Source: Bradyrhizobium australiense (GTDB taxonomy: Bacteria > Pseudomonadota > Alphaproteobacteria > Rhizobiales > Xanthobacteraceae). From it: 64,000 nt of DNA. This document shows, in pieces, positions 34,740 to 43,901 of the stretch. The translations under genes and the position numbers were made by a program. The stretch is taken from contig NZ_JAAVLX010000010.1 in the NCBI RefSeq assembly GCF_013114825.1, positions 248,001 through 312,000 of the forward strand. The letters run 5' to 3'. The notes under the pieces were generated by a model. The model saw only the letters and a program-made list of their open reading frames with translations. It had not been told where the DNA came from and made no database searches. Every line of letters begins with the position of its first letter. Position 1 is the stretch's first letter.

Positions 34740-35579
34740 ATGACTGAAGCAACCGTGATCAATCGTCCCGCGCCGGTGGCGGCACAGACCGCCCCTCTCC
34801 TCAGCGTGCGCAACATCGAGGTGGTCTACGACAAGGTCATCCTGGTGCTGCGCGGCTTGAGCCTCGAGGTGCCGAAGGGCGCGATCGTGGCGCTGCTCGG
34901 CGCCAACGGCGCCGGCAAGTCGACGACGCTGAAGGCGATTTCGGGCCTGCTCAAGACCGAGGACGGCGAAGTGGTCCGCGGCGAGATCGTGTTCGACGGC
35001 GAGCGCATCAACGGCATCGATCCCGACAAGATCGTCCGCCGCGGCATCTTCCAGGTGATGGAGGGCCGCCGCATCATCGCTGACATGACGTCGATCGAAA
35101 ACCTGAAGCTCGGCGCCTTTACCCGCACCGACAACGAGATCGCCGACGACATCGACATGGTGTTCAGATATTTCCCTCGGCTGAAGGAGCGCACCGGGCT
35201 CGCCGGCTACCTCTCCGGCGGCGAGCAGCAAATGCTGGCGATCGGCCGCGCGCTGATGGCGCGCCCCAAGATGATCCTGATGGACGAGCCGTCGATGGGT
35301 CTGTCGCCGCTCCTGGTCAAGGAAGTGTTTGGGATCATCAAAGCGATCAACCGCGACCTCGGCGTCACCATCCTGCTGGTCGAGCAGAACGCGCGCGCGG
35401 CGCTGTCGGTCGCGAGCCACGGCTACATCATGGAACAGGGCAAGGTCGTTCTCGACGGCACGGCAGACGAGCTGCGCGATAACGAGGACGTCAAGGAATT
35501 CTACCTCGGCGGCGCCGGCGATCAGCGCAAGAGTTTCAAGAACCTCAAAAGCTTCAAGCGGCGAAAGCGGTGGCTGTGA
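34740..35579 (+). CDS. livF: Branched-chain amino acid type ABC transporter ATP-binding protein (LivF-like), operon 2
   Basis: A 279-residue ABC ATPase of the LivF type. Walker A is GANGAGKST at 54-62, the signature is LSGGEQQMLAIGRALM, and Walker B is 'MILMDEPSMGLSP'. It begins MTEATVINRP at ATG 34740, with AGGA upstream. Compared with LivF of operon 1 it has about 20 extra N-terminal residues and a basic C-terminal tail 'QRKSFKNLKSFKRRKRWL'. It closes the core transporter operon and is convergent with the AGE-family gene. Confidence 0.92.
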   Translation: MTEATVINRPAPVAAQTAPLLSVRNIEVVYDKVILVLRGLSLEVPKGAIVALLGANGAGKSTTLKAISGLLKTEDGEVVRGEIVFDGERINGIDPDKIVRRGIFQVMEGRRIIADMTSIENLKLGAFTRTDNEIADDIDMVFRYFPRLKERTGLAGYLSGGEQQMLAIGRALMARPKMILMDEPSMGLSPLLVKEVFGIIKAINRDLGVTILLVEQNARAALSVASHGYIMEQGKVVLDGTADELRDNEDVKEFYLGGAGDQRKSFKNLKSFKRRKRWL

Positions 35580-35582
35580 ACC

Positions 35583-35632
35583 AAAGCGTTTTCAAGCGAA
35601 GTGGGGACCGGTTCGCGTCAAGAAAACGCGTC
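35583..35632. repeat. Dispersed AAAGCGTTTTC...GAAAACGC element
   Basis: The arms GCGTTTTC (35586-35593) and GAAAACGC (35622-35629) are inverted copies around 'GAAGTGGGGACCGGTTCGCG'. I recognise this as one of the commonest intergenic elements in Bradyrhizobium genomes. It lies between two convergent genes. Confidence 0.6.
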
Positions 35633-35674
35633 AAAATAAAAAGCAGAACGGTTCTGATTTCATCAGAACCGTTC
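35633..35674 (-). terminator. Rho-independent terminator for the AGE-family gene
   Basis: A perfect 13-bp stem (GAACGGTTCTGAT / ATCAGAACCGTTC, 3-nt loop, 35646-35674) begins only 6 bp after the stop codon of the minus-strand gene and is followed on that strand by TGCTTTTTATTTT. On the plus strand no T-run follows, so it serves mainly the minus-strand transcript. Confidence 0.75.
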
Positions 35675-35680
35675 AGATGC

Positions 35681-36841
35681 TCAGCCAAGCACCTGCTCCG
35701 CTTCCGCAACCGCGCAAAGAACATGATAGAACGAAGACGCAGGAATGGTGGCGACCAGCGAGTTGCCGTCGCGGTCGAATTGATCGTACCAGCCGCCCGC
35801 GACGGGATGGCTAAGATAGTGCCGTTCGAGCCGCGCCAGCGCTGCGCGCGCTTGATCGGCTGCGCCTGCTTCCCCCGCCTCGGCCTGCGCGATCCACGCC
35901 TTGGCGATTTCGGTCTGCGGCCACAGCCGGCGCGTATGCCGCCTGATGTTGCCGTTGGCGTCGCCTTCGTCGACCAGGCAGCCGGTCGCCTCGTCGCGAT
36001 AACGCAGCGCCGACGCCAGCAACTCGCCGCGGTAGCGCCCTGTGGGGCAGCCGGTGATGCGCTCGAATCCCCTCAACAGCCAGGCCCATTCCGCCTGATG
36101 TCCCGGCTCGACGCTGACCGGCTCGATCTTGGAAAAATCTTCCTCGAAATACTCGCCGAGCACCTGCCGCTGCTTATCGTAGAGGTTGGCGAGAAATACG
36201 GCGAACAAATCGCCGGCGCGGTTCTGGAACACCGTGTCGTGCGTCGCGTCGAACGCCGCGATCATCGCTTCGAACAGATGCATCTGCGGGTTCTGCCGGC
36301 GCGGCATCGATACCGGCAATCCCTCGTGAACGCCGCCGTGCGGCGAGCGCAACTGAGTATCGATGAAATGACACAGCGCGTCGATCTCGGCGCGGATCTG
36401 CGCGTCACGATCCAGCCCATAGACGGTGGCAAGGGCGAGCAGAATAAAGGCGTGGTCGTAGGAATCGCGCAACGGGTCCAGCACAGTGCCATCAGGCTTA
36501 AGCTTGTGGACAAAACCAGGCTTGCCGTCGGGCGCTTTCGCCTTCGCCAGGAGCTGCTCCAGTCCCTTCAGCGCGATCGCGCGCCCGTGCGGATACCAGC
36601 CCATCTGCGCCGCCTTGGCGTAGCAATAGACCTGGCGCGCCTGCACGAAAACCCTGCGCGGCGCCAGGCGGTCTGCACGGCCGTCCGGAGCGAGCCGATC
36701 GATAAAGCCGCCGGCGACATCATCCCAACCCTCGGTCGACCACAGCGGCAAACAATGGTCGATCATACGAAGCTTCAGCCTCACGACGATATCGGCCGAA
36801 TCCAGCGTGTCCGCCGCCGAAGCGGTATCTCTTTCAGCCAT
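35681..36841 (-). CDS. AGE-family isomerase/epimerase (N-acylglucosamine 2-epimerase or mannose isomerase type)
   Basis: A 386-residue alpha/alpha-barrel protein of the N-acylglucosamine 2-epimerase superfamily. Family marks include 'RVFVQARQVYCYAKA', 'DSYDHAFILLALATVY', 'HLFEAMIAAFDAT' and 'VEPGHQAEWAWLLRGFERIT', which supply the conserved Arg/His active-site residues. Such enzymes interconvert aldose and ketose or epimerise mannose, glucose or N-acyl sugars; the exact reaction is not readable. The start at ATG 36841 follows AGGGAAC. It is divergent from the PaaK-like gene with 92 bp between start codons. It could supply mannose for the gmd-fcl pathway, but that is speculation. Confidence 0.85.
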   Translation of the reverse strand: MAERDTASAADTLDSADIVVRLKLRMIDHCLPLWSTEGWDDVAGGFIDRLAPDGRADRLAPRRVFVQARQVYCYAKAAQMGWYPHGRAIALKGLEQLLAKAKAPDGKPGFVHKLKPDGTVLDPLRDSYDHAFILLALATVYGLDRDAQIRAEIDALCHFIDTQLRSPHGGVHEGLPVSMPRRQNPQMHLFEAMIAAFDATHDTVFQNRAGDLFAVFLANLYDKQRQVLGEYFEEDFSKIEPVSVEPGHQAEWAWLLRGFERITGCPTGRYRGELLASALRYRDEATGCLVDEGDANGNIRRHTRRLWPQTEIAKAWIAQAEAGEAGAADQARAALARLERHYLSHPVAGGWYDQFDRDGNSLVATIPASSFYHVLCAVAEAEQVLG

Positions 36842-36933
36842 TGCGTTCCCTGGAACATCAACACCGGTAGAAGCCGTCTGATAGCACGTCAGAGGCGGCA
36901 CGCAATCGGCCCTAATCTGCGGGATCATCAGCC

Positions 36934-38157
36934 ATGACCGATCATTACGACGCCCTTGAAACGCGCGAGCCGGCCAAACGCGAGGCGGAGCTATTTTCAA
37001 GGCTTCCGGACGTCCTGCGCAAGGCGCTCGCCGCGCCGGCCTATGCCGAGCGTCTGAAGGGCATCGATCCCGCTTCCGTGACCGGCCGCGCCGCGCTTGC
37101 TGAGTTGCCCGTGCTGCGCAAATCCGAACTCCCTGCCCTGCACAAGGCCGCGCCGCCCTTCGGCGGGTTCGTGGCCGGGACATTGGGGTCGTTCGGGCGG
37201 CTGTTTACCTCGCCGGGACCGATCTTCGAGCCCGAACCTGTCCATACCGACCCATGGCGTGGCGCGCGGGCGCTGTTCGCGGCGGGCTTCCGGCCCGGCG
37301 ACGTGGTGCTCAACACCTTCAGTTACCATCTGACGCCGGGCGGCTTCATTTTCGACGCTTCGGCGCGGGCGCTGGGCTGCGCGGTGATTCCGGCCGGCCC
37401 CGGCAACACCGAGCAGCAGTTCGAACTGATCGAAGCCTATCGCCCGGTCGGCTATAGCGGCACGCCTGATTTCCTCAAGATTCTGCTCTATGCCGCCGCT
37501 AATGCCGGGCGCGATGTCTCCTCGATCAAGCGCGCGCTGGTTTCCGGCGCGGCGTTCCCGAAATCACTGCAGGACGAAGTCAGGTCGCGCGGCATCGATG
37601 CCTATCAGGCGTTCGGCACCGCCGACCTCGGCATGGTCGCGTTCGAAACCCCCGCGCGCGAAGGCATGGTCGTCAACGAGGACCTGATCATGGAGATCGT
37701 GCGTCCCGGCACCGGCGATCCCGTGGCGCCCGGCGACGTCGGCGAGATCGTCGTCACCTCGCTCGACCCGCAGCATCCCTGGATCCGCCTCGCGCTCGGC
37801 GACCTCACGGCAGCGCTGCCGGGGACCAGCCCGTGCGGACGCACCAACATGCGCATCAAGGGCTGGATGGGTCGCGCCGACCAGACCACCAAGGTCAAGG
37901 GCATGTTCGTGCGGCCCGAGCAGATCGCCGAGATCGGCAAGCGCCATCCGCAACTCGGACGGCTGCGCCTCGTCGTCACCCGGTCCGGCGAGAGCGACGT
38001 GATGACGCTGAAGGCGGAATGCGCTTCACCCAGCGAAGCGCTACAGGGCGAACTCGCAGCAACGCTGCGCGCGGTGACAAAGCTCGGCGGCAATGTCGAA
38101 CTGGTCGCAGTGGGCTCGCTGCCGAATGACGGCAAGGTGATCGCGGACGAGCGCTAA
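36934..38157 (+). CDS. Phenylacetate-CoA ligase (PaaK)-like protein
   Basis: A 407-residue adenylate-forming enzyme of the PaaK type, somewhat shorter than usual PaaK (about 430-440). It shows 'GDVVLNTFSYHLTPGGFIFD', 'IKRALVSGAAFPKSLQDEV', 'YQAFGTADLGMVAFE' and the C-terminal 'GRADQTTKVKGMFVRPEQIAEI' (in pieces: GRADQTTKVKGMFVRP, EQIAEI), all PaaK landmarks. The usual nucleotide loop SSGTTGKP is altered here to 'SPGPIFEPEP', so ATP binding may differ. It follows the second LIV operon and may activate the imported aromatic acid to its CoA thioester. Confidence 0.82.
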   Translation: MTDHYDALETREPAKREAELFSRLPDVLRKALAAPAYAERLKGIDPASVTGRAALAELPVLRKSELPALHKAAPPFGGFVAGTLGSFGRLFTSPGPIFEPEPVHTDPWRGARALFAAGFRPGDVVLNTFSYHLTPGGFIFDASARALGCAVIPAGPGNTEQQFELIEAYRPVGYSGTPDFLKILLYAAANAGRDVSSIKRALVSGAAFPKSLQDEVRSRGIDAYQAFGTADLGMVAFETPAREGMVVNEDLIMEIVRPGTGDPVAPGDVGEIVVTSLDPQHPWIRLALGDLTAALPGTSPCGRTNMRIKGWMGRADQTTKVKGMFVRPEQIAEIGKRHPQLGRLRLVVTRSGESDVMTLKAECASPSEALQGELAATLRAVTKLGGNVELVAVGSLPNDGKVIADER

Positions 38158-38244
38158 TCTTAGCGCCCGTTCCCGGTGCTCTCTTCCGCCTTTACTCATG
38201 TAGCCGGATGCGCTCATGCTTAATCCGTTCGCTGTCGTGTTAGA

Positions 38245-38314
38245 TTGGGTTCGTTCTGCCAAATTCTAAATGCGCTTTCTTCCTCGTTTTGTCGCTTGGG
38301 TTCGTTCTGCCAAA
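38245..38314. repeat. Pair of 19-bp direct repeats at the left edge of the island
   Basis: TTGGGTTCGTTCTGCCAAA occurs at 38245-38263 and again at 38296-38314, 51 bp apart. The unit resembles a dispersed intergenic repeat of Bradyrhizobium. It marks the change from ordinary chromosome to the accessory stretch. Confidence 0.6.
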
Positions 38315-38317
38315 AAG

Positions 38318-38755
38318 TTATGAGAACACCTCCTTCAGAACTTCATCGTCTTGCCTGTACTCGGCAAGAGCCTTTTTGCGCTTCGAACGAATACGCCGCT
38401 CATATCGGCCGATCTTTGCAGCCGCTCGAGCTAGCTCAATGCTTTGGATTGCTGTTTGAGCCCCTGCAAGCGCGGCAAGCACCTCGCTTTGCGCCGCTCG
38501 AATGCGCCTCAATTCTAAGCACGATTCCGCGAGCATATACGCGTGTTCGTACGACCGGAGATTATTCGAAGCACCGGATAAAATCCTCGCAAGATGCTCG
38601 ACGTGTAACCGCCCAATTGGATCTCGGGTGATTGGGATGGAAAGACCGTGGCCCAACGCGTTCTTGGCTGAACGCGCCTTTCCTGCTTGAGTCCGCGGTC
38701 CGGTGCTCAGCTTCGCGTTGCGTTGGTTAGCTGAGACGCGACGACCGGAGATCAT
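38318..38755 (-). CDS. Orphan-family protein with N-R-N-A-x-x-S-T-G-P-R-T motif
   Basis: A 145-residue basic protein. The N-terminus 'NQRNAKLSTGPRTQAGKARS' followed by 'AKNALGHGLS' is a motif I know from many unannotated proteins in Bradyrhizobium and other bacteria; no function has been established to my knowledge. The middle is helical and the end is highly basic ('GRYERRIRSKRKKALAEY'), which suggests nucleic acid binding. Its ATG overlaps the stop of the upstream gene (38752-38755, ATGA), so the two are coupled. Confidence 0.7.
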   Translation of the reverse strand: MISGRRVSANQRNAKLSTGPRTQAGKARSAKNALGHGLSIPITRDPIGRLHVEHLARILSGASNNLRSYEHAYMLAESCLELRRIRAAQSEVLAALAGAQTAIQSIELARAAAKIGRYERRIRSKRKKALAEYRQDDEVLKEVFS

Positions 38756-39420
38756 TCTTGGTCCTTACATGCGTGGCTCGTCTTCTCCTGTTGCGCGATT
38801 TTTGCCGATCGCTCGGCCTCGAGCTCGCGCTGCTCGTCATAGAAACGAAGCTTTGCGTCGTTGAGACGGACATAAAAATTCCGATAATTCTTCATCTCTC
38901 TCGTGATCGCCCGGACCTCCTTACGAGCCGACGCAAGCATCTTATCGATGAATCCGATTGCTTCCGCACTTTCAGTGAAAGCAAGCGCATGAAGCGCGTC
39001 CCCGTCATAGCCGTACGCTCTCAGACGCGTGTTCAGTTCGACATCGGTCGGATTCTTCATCAGCGTCTGGCGCTCGGCCCGCGCTTTGACGCGCATCAAA
39101 TGATTGGTGCCGGGTGTCCCCGCGTCGGGATGGGTCTTGGCGAGAGCTTTATCCAGCACGTCTGCACGGGCAGTCGGAATGAGAGCATGCTTCAACAGCC
39201 GAAGCCGGCTGATTTCAAACCAGAGCGCAGCGAGCTCGACAACCCACATCCACTCCACGGTCTCTTCGGGACAAAGATCGATCACCATTCCTTCAAGCAG
39301 CTGATAGTACTGTTCGGGCTTTTCCCCCGGCAACAAGCGCGGCAGCGTCATTACCAATGATACCAATTCCTCGGGCACATCGCGCTGATCGATCCAATAC
39401 TCTGCGCCGTAGCGTTCCAT
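38752..39420 (-). CDS. Orphan-family protein (LPGE...EW...WEI type), paralog of 46208-46720
   Basis: A 222-residue, largely helical protein. It shares two blocks with the protein at 46208-46720: 'LLPGEKPEQYYQLLEGMVID' through 'TVEWMWVVELAALWFEISRL', and 'RLRAYGYDGDALHALAF' through 'ARKEVRAITREM'. A basic C-terminal coiled tail follows ('RFYDEQRELEAERSAKIAQQ'). I recognise no named domain. It is the first gene of a two-gene operon with the N-R-N-A/STGPRT protein. No catalytic motif is evident. Confidence 0.7.
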   Translation of the reverse strand: MERYGAEYWIDQRDVPEELVSLVMTLPRLLPGEKPEQYYQLLEGMVIDLCPEETVEWMWVVELAALWFEISRLRLLKHALIPTARADVLDKALAKTHPDAGTPGTNHLMRVKARAERQTLMKNPTDVELNTRLRAYGYDGDALHALAFTESAEAIGFIDKMLASARKEVRAITREMKNYRNFYVRLNDAKLRFYDEQRELEAERSAKIAQQEKTSHACKDQE

Positions 39421-39604
39421 GAGGTAGCCTCCTTCCTGGTTAGCGGACTTAAACCCACGCAGGTATGGAGGCTCGACAGCTCAGACGTCTCTGCTGAAGT
39501 TATGGCGACAATTCCCTCTCATGACGGAGGCCCCAGGCCAGAGCGGACCTGATCAACCTAAGTTGGCCACCGCGTCAGCACGAAAAGGATCAGATGAAAG
39601 GCGC

Positions 39605-40426
39605 CTATGCCGTTGAAGGAGGGGAACTCGATGCGCTCGATCCCCGAAATCTGCGCCGGTACTCCTTCAGGTCCGAGGAGATCGCGATCCTCGCAATGTA
39701 TGCGGCCGATAATGGTCCTCGCTCTCCGTAATGGTTCGGAAGCGACCTCAAATAGTCATTGAGCGGGGCGATAACTTCTTCCAAAAATTCGATGAATGGC
39801 CCCGCTTCCACCTGCTTTGGTCGCCCGTTTCTGTCTGCACTTTGGACAGAGTGTCTCTTTATCCGTGGATTGAAGCGCAAGAATATCCCCCGAAGTTCGA
39901 ACGCCAGATGCTCAACCATCAGCTTTTTTCGACGACCACGCCTGGCCTCGCCCTTCAAGCGATGCATCGCCTCCTTGGCGGCAATTCGAATCTGAGCGGG
40001 GGTTGGCCTCACTGGCGTCCATGGCTCAGTGACATCGAACCAAAATGTGCCTAGCGGTTCGTCTGCGCGCTGGTAAGACTGTGCCAAGCTGCCCAACGCC
40101 TCGGGCTCCACGCGCCTGGAGCCTACGAGGGACGGGTCCTGCTCAACAGCCCTCAGCGTTGCAATCAGACGGTGCGACGCCTTGAAGCCCCCATCCACGG
40201 CGATGGCAGCAGCCCTGGCGAGAATGCCAGCAATCTCCCGTATCAAATGGATCGACGCGAGATCTCCGATATATCCGGGTTCATCAGGAGTGCCGTACTC
40301 GAGATAAAAACCGACCTTCGAGAGTATCTGCACGCGGCGTCCCAATAAGTCAGCTTCAATGGTCGCAGCGTCACTACTCCAATCGAAACTGACGTGGTCG
40401 AGTTCGGGTTCATACTTAACAGACAT
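39605..40426 (-). CDS. Hypothetical protein
   Basis: A 273-residue soluble protein, unrecognised. It begins MSVKYEPELDHVSFDWSSDA and contains a basic segment 'RLKGEARRGRRKKLMVEHLA'. No transmembrane segment, signal or known catalytic motif is visible, and the C-terminus is serine-rich. Third-position GC is somewhat lower than in the core genes, in keeping with an acquired region. It lies between the two-gene orphan operon and the recombinase remnant, on the minus strand. Confidence 0.55.
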   Translation of the reverse strand: MSVKYEPELDHVSFDWSSDAATIEADLLGRRVQILSKVGFYLEYGTPDEPGYIGDLASIHLIREIAGILARAAAIAVDGGFKASHRLIATLRAVEQDPSLVGSRRVEPEALGSLAQSYQRADEPLGTFWFDVTEPWTPVRPTPAQIRIAAKEAMHRLKGEARRGRRKKLMVEHLAFELRGIFLRFNPRIKRHSVQSADRNGRPKQVEAGPFIEFLEEVIAPLNDYLRSLPNHYGERGPLSAAYIARIAISSDLKEYRRRFRGSSASSSPPSTA

Positions 40427-40839
40427 GGCTGCTTGACCTATTCACGTAACAAGTGTTGATCCTGTCAATCGCGGTCAGCCCTTCCGTCCAAAGATCGAGC
40501 GGTCGTTCATATTTCGACATGCACTGGCATAGCTACACTTTGAACGCTCTCTTTGTAGAAGCGCACGGCGGCGCGTGCTGTAGCCGCAACCCTAACAGCC
40601 GAGAACCGTACACAAACTAAAGAATGCTAGCCAAGAGCCTCTATGCACCTAATCTGATGCTATGTGGAAAGCTTGAGGACAAACGATCGGCGGGCAGCAC
40701 CACAGCTTGCCATTTCGCGCGAATCAGGATGCCTTCACCGCTCTCCCAAGCCTTCGCTCGAATGCGCTGGCCTTGAGCCCGCAACTCGCAGGAGAATTGC
40801 AAGGCCTCTGCTGCCACCAGCGCCTGAGATTGCACGAAA
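40427..40839. other. Gene-free stretch in the island
   Basis: No gene is supported in these 413 bp. Short frames exist on both strands but lack ribosome binding sites and family resemblance. No RNA gene or clear repeat is seen. Confidence 0.4.
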
Positions 40840-41181
40840 GTGTTGAACTTGAAACAAGAGGTCAAGCTGCTCAATGCGCAGCGCAAGATCCTGAGAACAG
40901 GATGCATGGCCTTGCGCGCGGTCCTCCGCGGTCCCGGCGGCAGCAACAAAGCCGAACAATTAACTGAACTAAGTTCCGCTCTCCGGCGGATTTATAAGAG
41001 CTCGCTAATAGCCAATATTGAAGCCAACCAGACCATCGCAGAAGAAGCTGAGCTGCTTGTAGGCGATTATCTCGGCGAATTACCTGGCCTCGTGAAAGCC
41101 AACTCGCGCCTTTTGGAGACGTGCCTGCTTGCTATAAATCTGATGGATGAAGCCCGTCATCACCTGCAGGGCAACAAATAG
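40840..41181 (+). CDS. Hypothetical helical protein
   Basis: A 113-residue frame starting at GTG ('MLNLKQEVKLLNAQRKILRT'), rich in Leu, Glu, Ala and Lys, likely all helical. 'LRRIYKSSLIANIEANQTIA' and 'LLVGDYLGELPGLVKANSRL' are its most regular parts. No family is recognised and no good ribosome binding site is present, so this could be spurious or a remnant. Confidence 0.4.
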   Translation: MLNLKQEVKLLNAQRKILRTGCMALRAVLRGPGGSNKAEQLTELSSALRRIYKSSLIANIEANQTIAEEAELLVGDYLGELPGLVKANSRLLETCLLAINLMDEARHHLQGNK

Positions 41182-41354
41182 GCCGAGCGTGGCTCTTCCG
41201 CTCACAGCGGAGCTCGTCGCCCGCCATCCCCAGAATTTCGAAGCCCGGGTGAAAAGACTGCTCGGCCCAGTGCCGGAGATGCGGGAATCCAGAGCACCGG
41301 TCGCCACGAATGCCTCGAAGTGTCGTGAGTTGGCCCACCGCGGCTTGGAACATT

Positions 41355-41565
41355 AACGTCATAGACTAGGACGCAATCAAAACCTGCGCGTTCCGATGAA
41401 CGTCAGCGATAAACTCCTTGAGACAATCGCTCCAACCTATTCCAAAACGGCTAAGGCCTTCATCGGCATGGGTGCGGACGATTGTAAGCCCTCGGCTTGC
41501 GGCATACGCCGCAATCAGCTCAGCTTGGTTCGAGTATTTCTGGTGGTCGGAGGACATGCGCACAT
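41355..41565 (-). pseudogene. Serine recombinase N-terminal remnant
   Basis: On the minus strand 'VRMSSDHQKYSNQAELIAAY' followed by 'AASRGLTIVRTHADEG' matches the start of large serine recombinases, including the R-x-S segment that carries the catalytic serine. The frame has an in-frame TAG just upstream of the first conserved codon and stops after about 65 codons; the continuation 'FDCVLVYDVN', equivalent to the usual F-D-x-I-L-V-Y-D-V, is readable only in another frame (about 41355-41381). The rest of the protein is absent, so it is dead. Confidence 0.75.
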
Positions 41566-41667
41566 ACTACGCAGCCCGAACGGGCCGCTCTGTCGCTCCA
41601 CAGAATTGGTAGCTCCGGTTGCACGACTTCACCTCGCTAACGGCGAACCGATTTGGTGCTGGGCTGA

Positions 41668-43754
41668 GGCTATCCGCTGAAAGCCCCGCCGCAGGGTTGG
41701 GGCGCTTTCAAACCGGACGCGCAAACGGCGGCCGGCACCTATCTGCCGGCAGAAGCCCTCGTCACGGTGGCGCTCGCCGACCCCTCCTATCCGCTCCAAC
41801 AGGTACTCGATACCACCTTCCACGAGGCGTTCCACGCGCTCGAGGACCGGATTCTTACCGATCAGGAAATGGAGGTGCTGAAGCGCGAGGACGCGCGGCT
41901 GCGCGAGATCGTGCAGAAGGCGTACGGCTTCTCCAATGAGGAGATCAAGTCCATCGCAGGCTTCGAGATCCGGGCGATGGCGTTCGAGTATTATGCCTCG
42001 ATGCGCGCGCGGCTTGCACGCGCCAGGCGTCCACATCGGCAGGGCAACAAGCTCTTGGACAAGTACGGCTCCGACAATTTCGAGGTCGAGATCCTCGCCT
42101 ACGTCACCGAGCGCACGGTTGACGCCAAGATGTGGGATCTGAACGCCACCAAGCTCAAGATGATTAACGGCATCCGGAAGTACGACGGTGCCTTCACCAT
42201 GGAGTTCGAGGACGAAGACTCGGTCGGCATGACCGAGATCGCCGCGCCCTCGCCTCCGGCGACCCGCTTCTGTTGGAGCGGGTTAAACTGATGGCCGAGA
42301 TCGACAAGCTGGAAATCCTTGAGCGGGCGCACCGCCGCAAGATGTTCGGCATCGACGACTCGATCTTCGAGCTTGAGAACGCCGAGAAGCACTATCCGGC
42401 ACGCATCGAGGCTGGTCTTGCCAAGGCCGCGCAGATCCGGGACGCGATCGCGACCATGCGGCGCGACGCCGGCGGGCGGGCTGTCAGCGTCGAGGGCAAG
42501 ACCTACAACAACCGGCTTGGGGCCAACAACGCGGTTGAGGCGGAGATCGAGCGCCAGAAGGCAGGCGACGAGAACGCCAAGTATGCGCTGAACATCAACG
42601 GCCAGCGCGTCACCAACAAGGAGATGGCGCAGGCGATCCTGAATGAAGCCATCGGCGATAGCCTACCGGTAGAAGCCACGATCGGCGGCGAAGTGCTGCG
42701 CTCGCGCTCCGCCATCGCCAAGACGCTTGCGGCCAGGGCGACCGAGCTTCTGCAGCAGACCAGCCGGGATAGCAACAAGCCGGTGAACATCGGCACGATG
42801 CTGGGCTATCGGTTGAGCTTTGGCGAGTTTCCCGAGCAGCAGGCCATTTCGCTGACGCTGTCGGACGGCGACGTGACGATGGTGGATATCGAGCAGAGGT
42901 TCGGGCGCGACACCAAGGGCTTTGTACCTCAGACCACCCGGGCACTGTTCGACAAGCTGGAAACGGAGGCCGAGAACGAATCCGAGTTCACCGGCCGCTG
43001 CATGCGATCGAAGATCGAGGAAGCCGAGCGGCGGCTGCCGAGCCTGCGGGAAGAGCGGAGCAAGCCGTTCGCCAAGGCCGACGACCTGAAATCGTTCCGC
43101 GATCGCCTCGAAGAGGTCATCAAGATCCTCGACCAGCGGACCAAGGAAGCCGAGAGCGGCCGGCTGACGGGCGAGCAGGCGTCGATCGCGCGGTTTTCAA
43201 TCGTCCGCCGCTCGTCATCCCTCACAGGGGCAGAGGTCGATGCGCCCGAGTTGCTCCAGCAGTTACAGCTTCCGCATAATCGGTTCTGGGCCAACTACAC
43301 GGTGCTTTCGAAGAAGCACCCCGAGGCGTTCTCCTCACCCGAGCAAGTGCGCGACCATGTCGAGAGCGTGCTGTCCGCCCCAGACGTCGCGATCCCCCAG
43401 CGAAGCGGCAATATCGACATCGTGAAACGCGCTGACGTGGACCGGATGATCGGCTTCCGCGCTCATCTCAAGAACGGCCGGTACCAGATCTCGACCGCTT
43501 ACGTCCTCGAGCCGGGGCAATTGGAGCGCATGAAAAGCGGCGCGGCCCATGCCGGGGCGACGGTCTTGGAGTTAACTTCCAAGGATCACTTGTCCGGTCA
43601 GGGCCGCATCGACGAATATAACCGCGTAGCCGGTGCTGGACAAGCTCCCCGCAGGATGACGCCCGAGGCCCGCGCCAACCTCGAACTCGCGCTGACCGAT
43701 GTGGTGCGGAAGATAACCGGTCTTGGCATCAACGTCCGGTTCGTCGACATCTAA
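41668..43754 (+). pseudogene. Remnant of a large phage/plasmid polyvalent protein (zincin-like and helicase-associated parts)
   Basis: The 5' part reads 'GAFKPDAQTAAGTYLPAEAL', then 'LDTTFHEAFHALEDRILTD' with an HExxH zinc-protease-like motif. At about 42040 the sequence changes to 'FEVEILAYVTERTVDAKMWD', which looks like the tail of the SNF2-like helicase region of giant methylase-helicase polyproteins of phages and plasmids. A frameshift near 42247 moves the reading from one frame ('SVGMTEIAA') to the next ('LASGDPLLLERVKLMAEIDK'), which then stays open for 493 codons to 43754. The long second frame could still be translated, but it has no start of its own and lacks the enzymatic domains. 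Confidence 0.6.
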
Positions 43755-43901
43755 TCGCTGACGGAAAACGCGGTGTTTACGACTCTGCGCTAGTTGACAC
43801 TTAGATTAGTCGTTATTCTTGCAAGTGCTGGTCAGTTGCTCGCAGACAGCTGGCGCTTGTTTCAAACTGTCCTGTGTTGAGTCCGGCAAAGACGCCCAGC
43901 G

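Noticed and set aside
40641..40949. A 102-codon minus-strand frame in the island
   Set aside because: No ribosome binding site or recognisable family, and it competes with the plus-strand frame at 40840-41181, which itself is weak.
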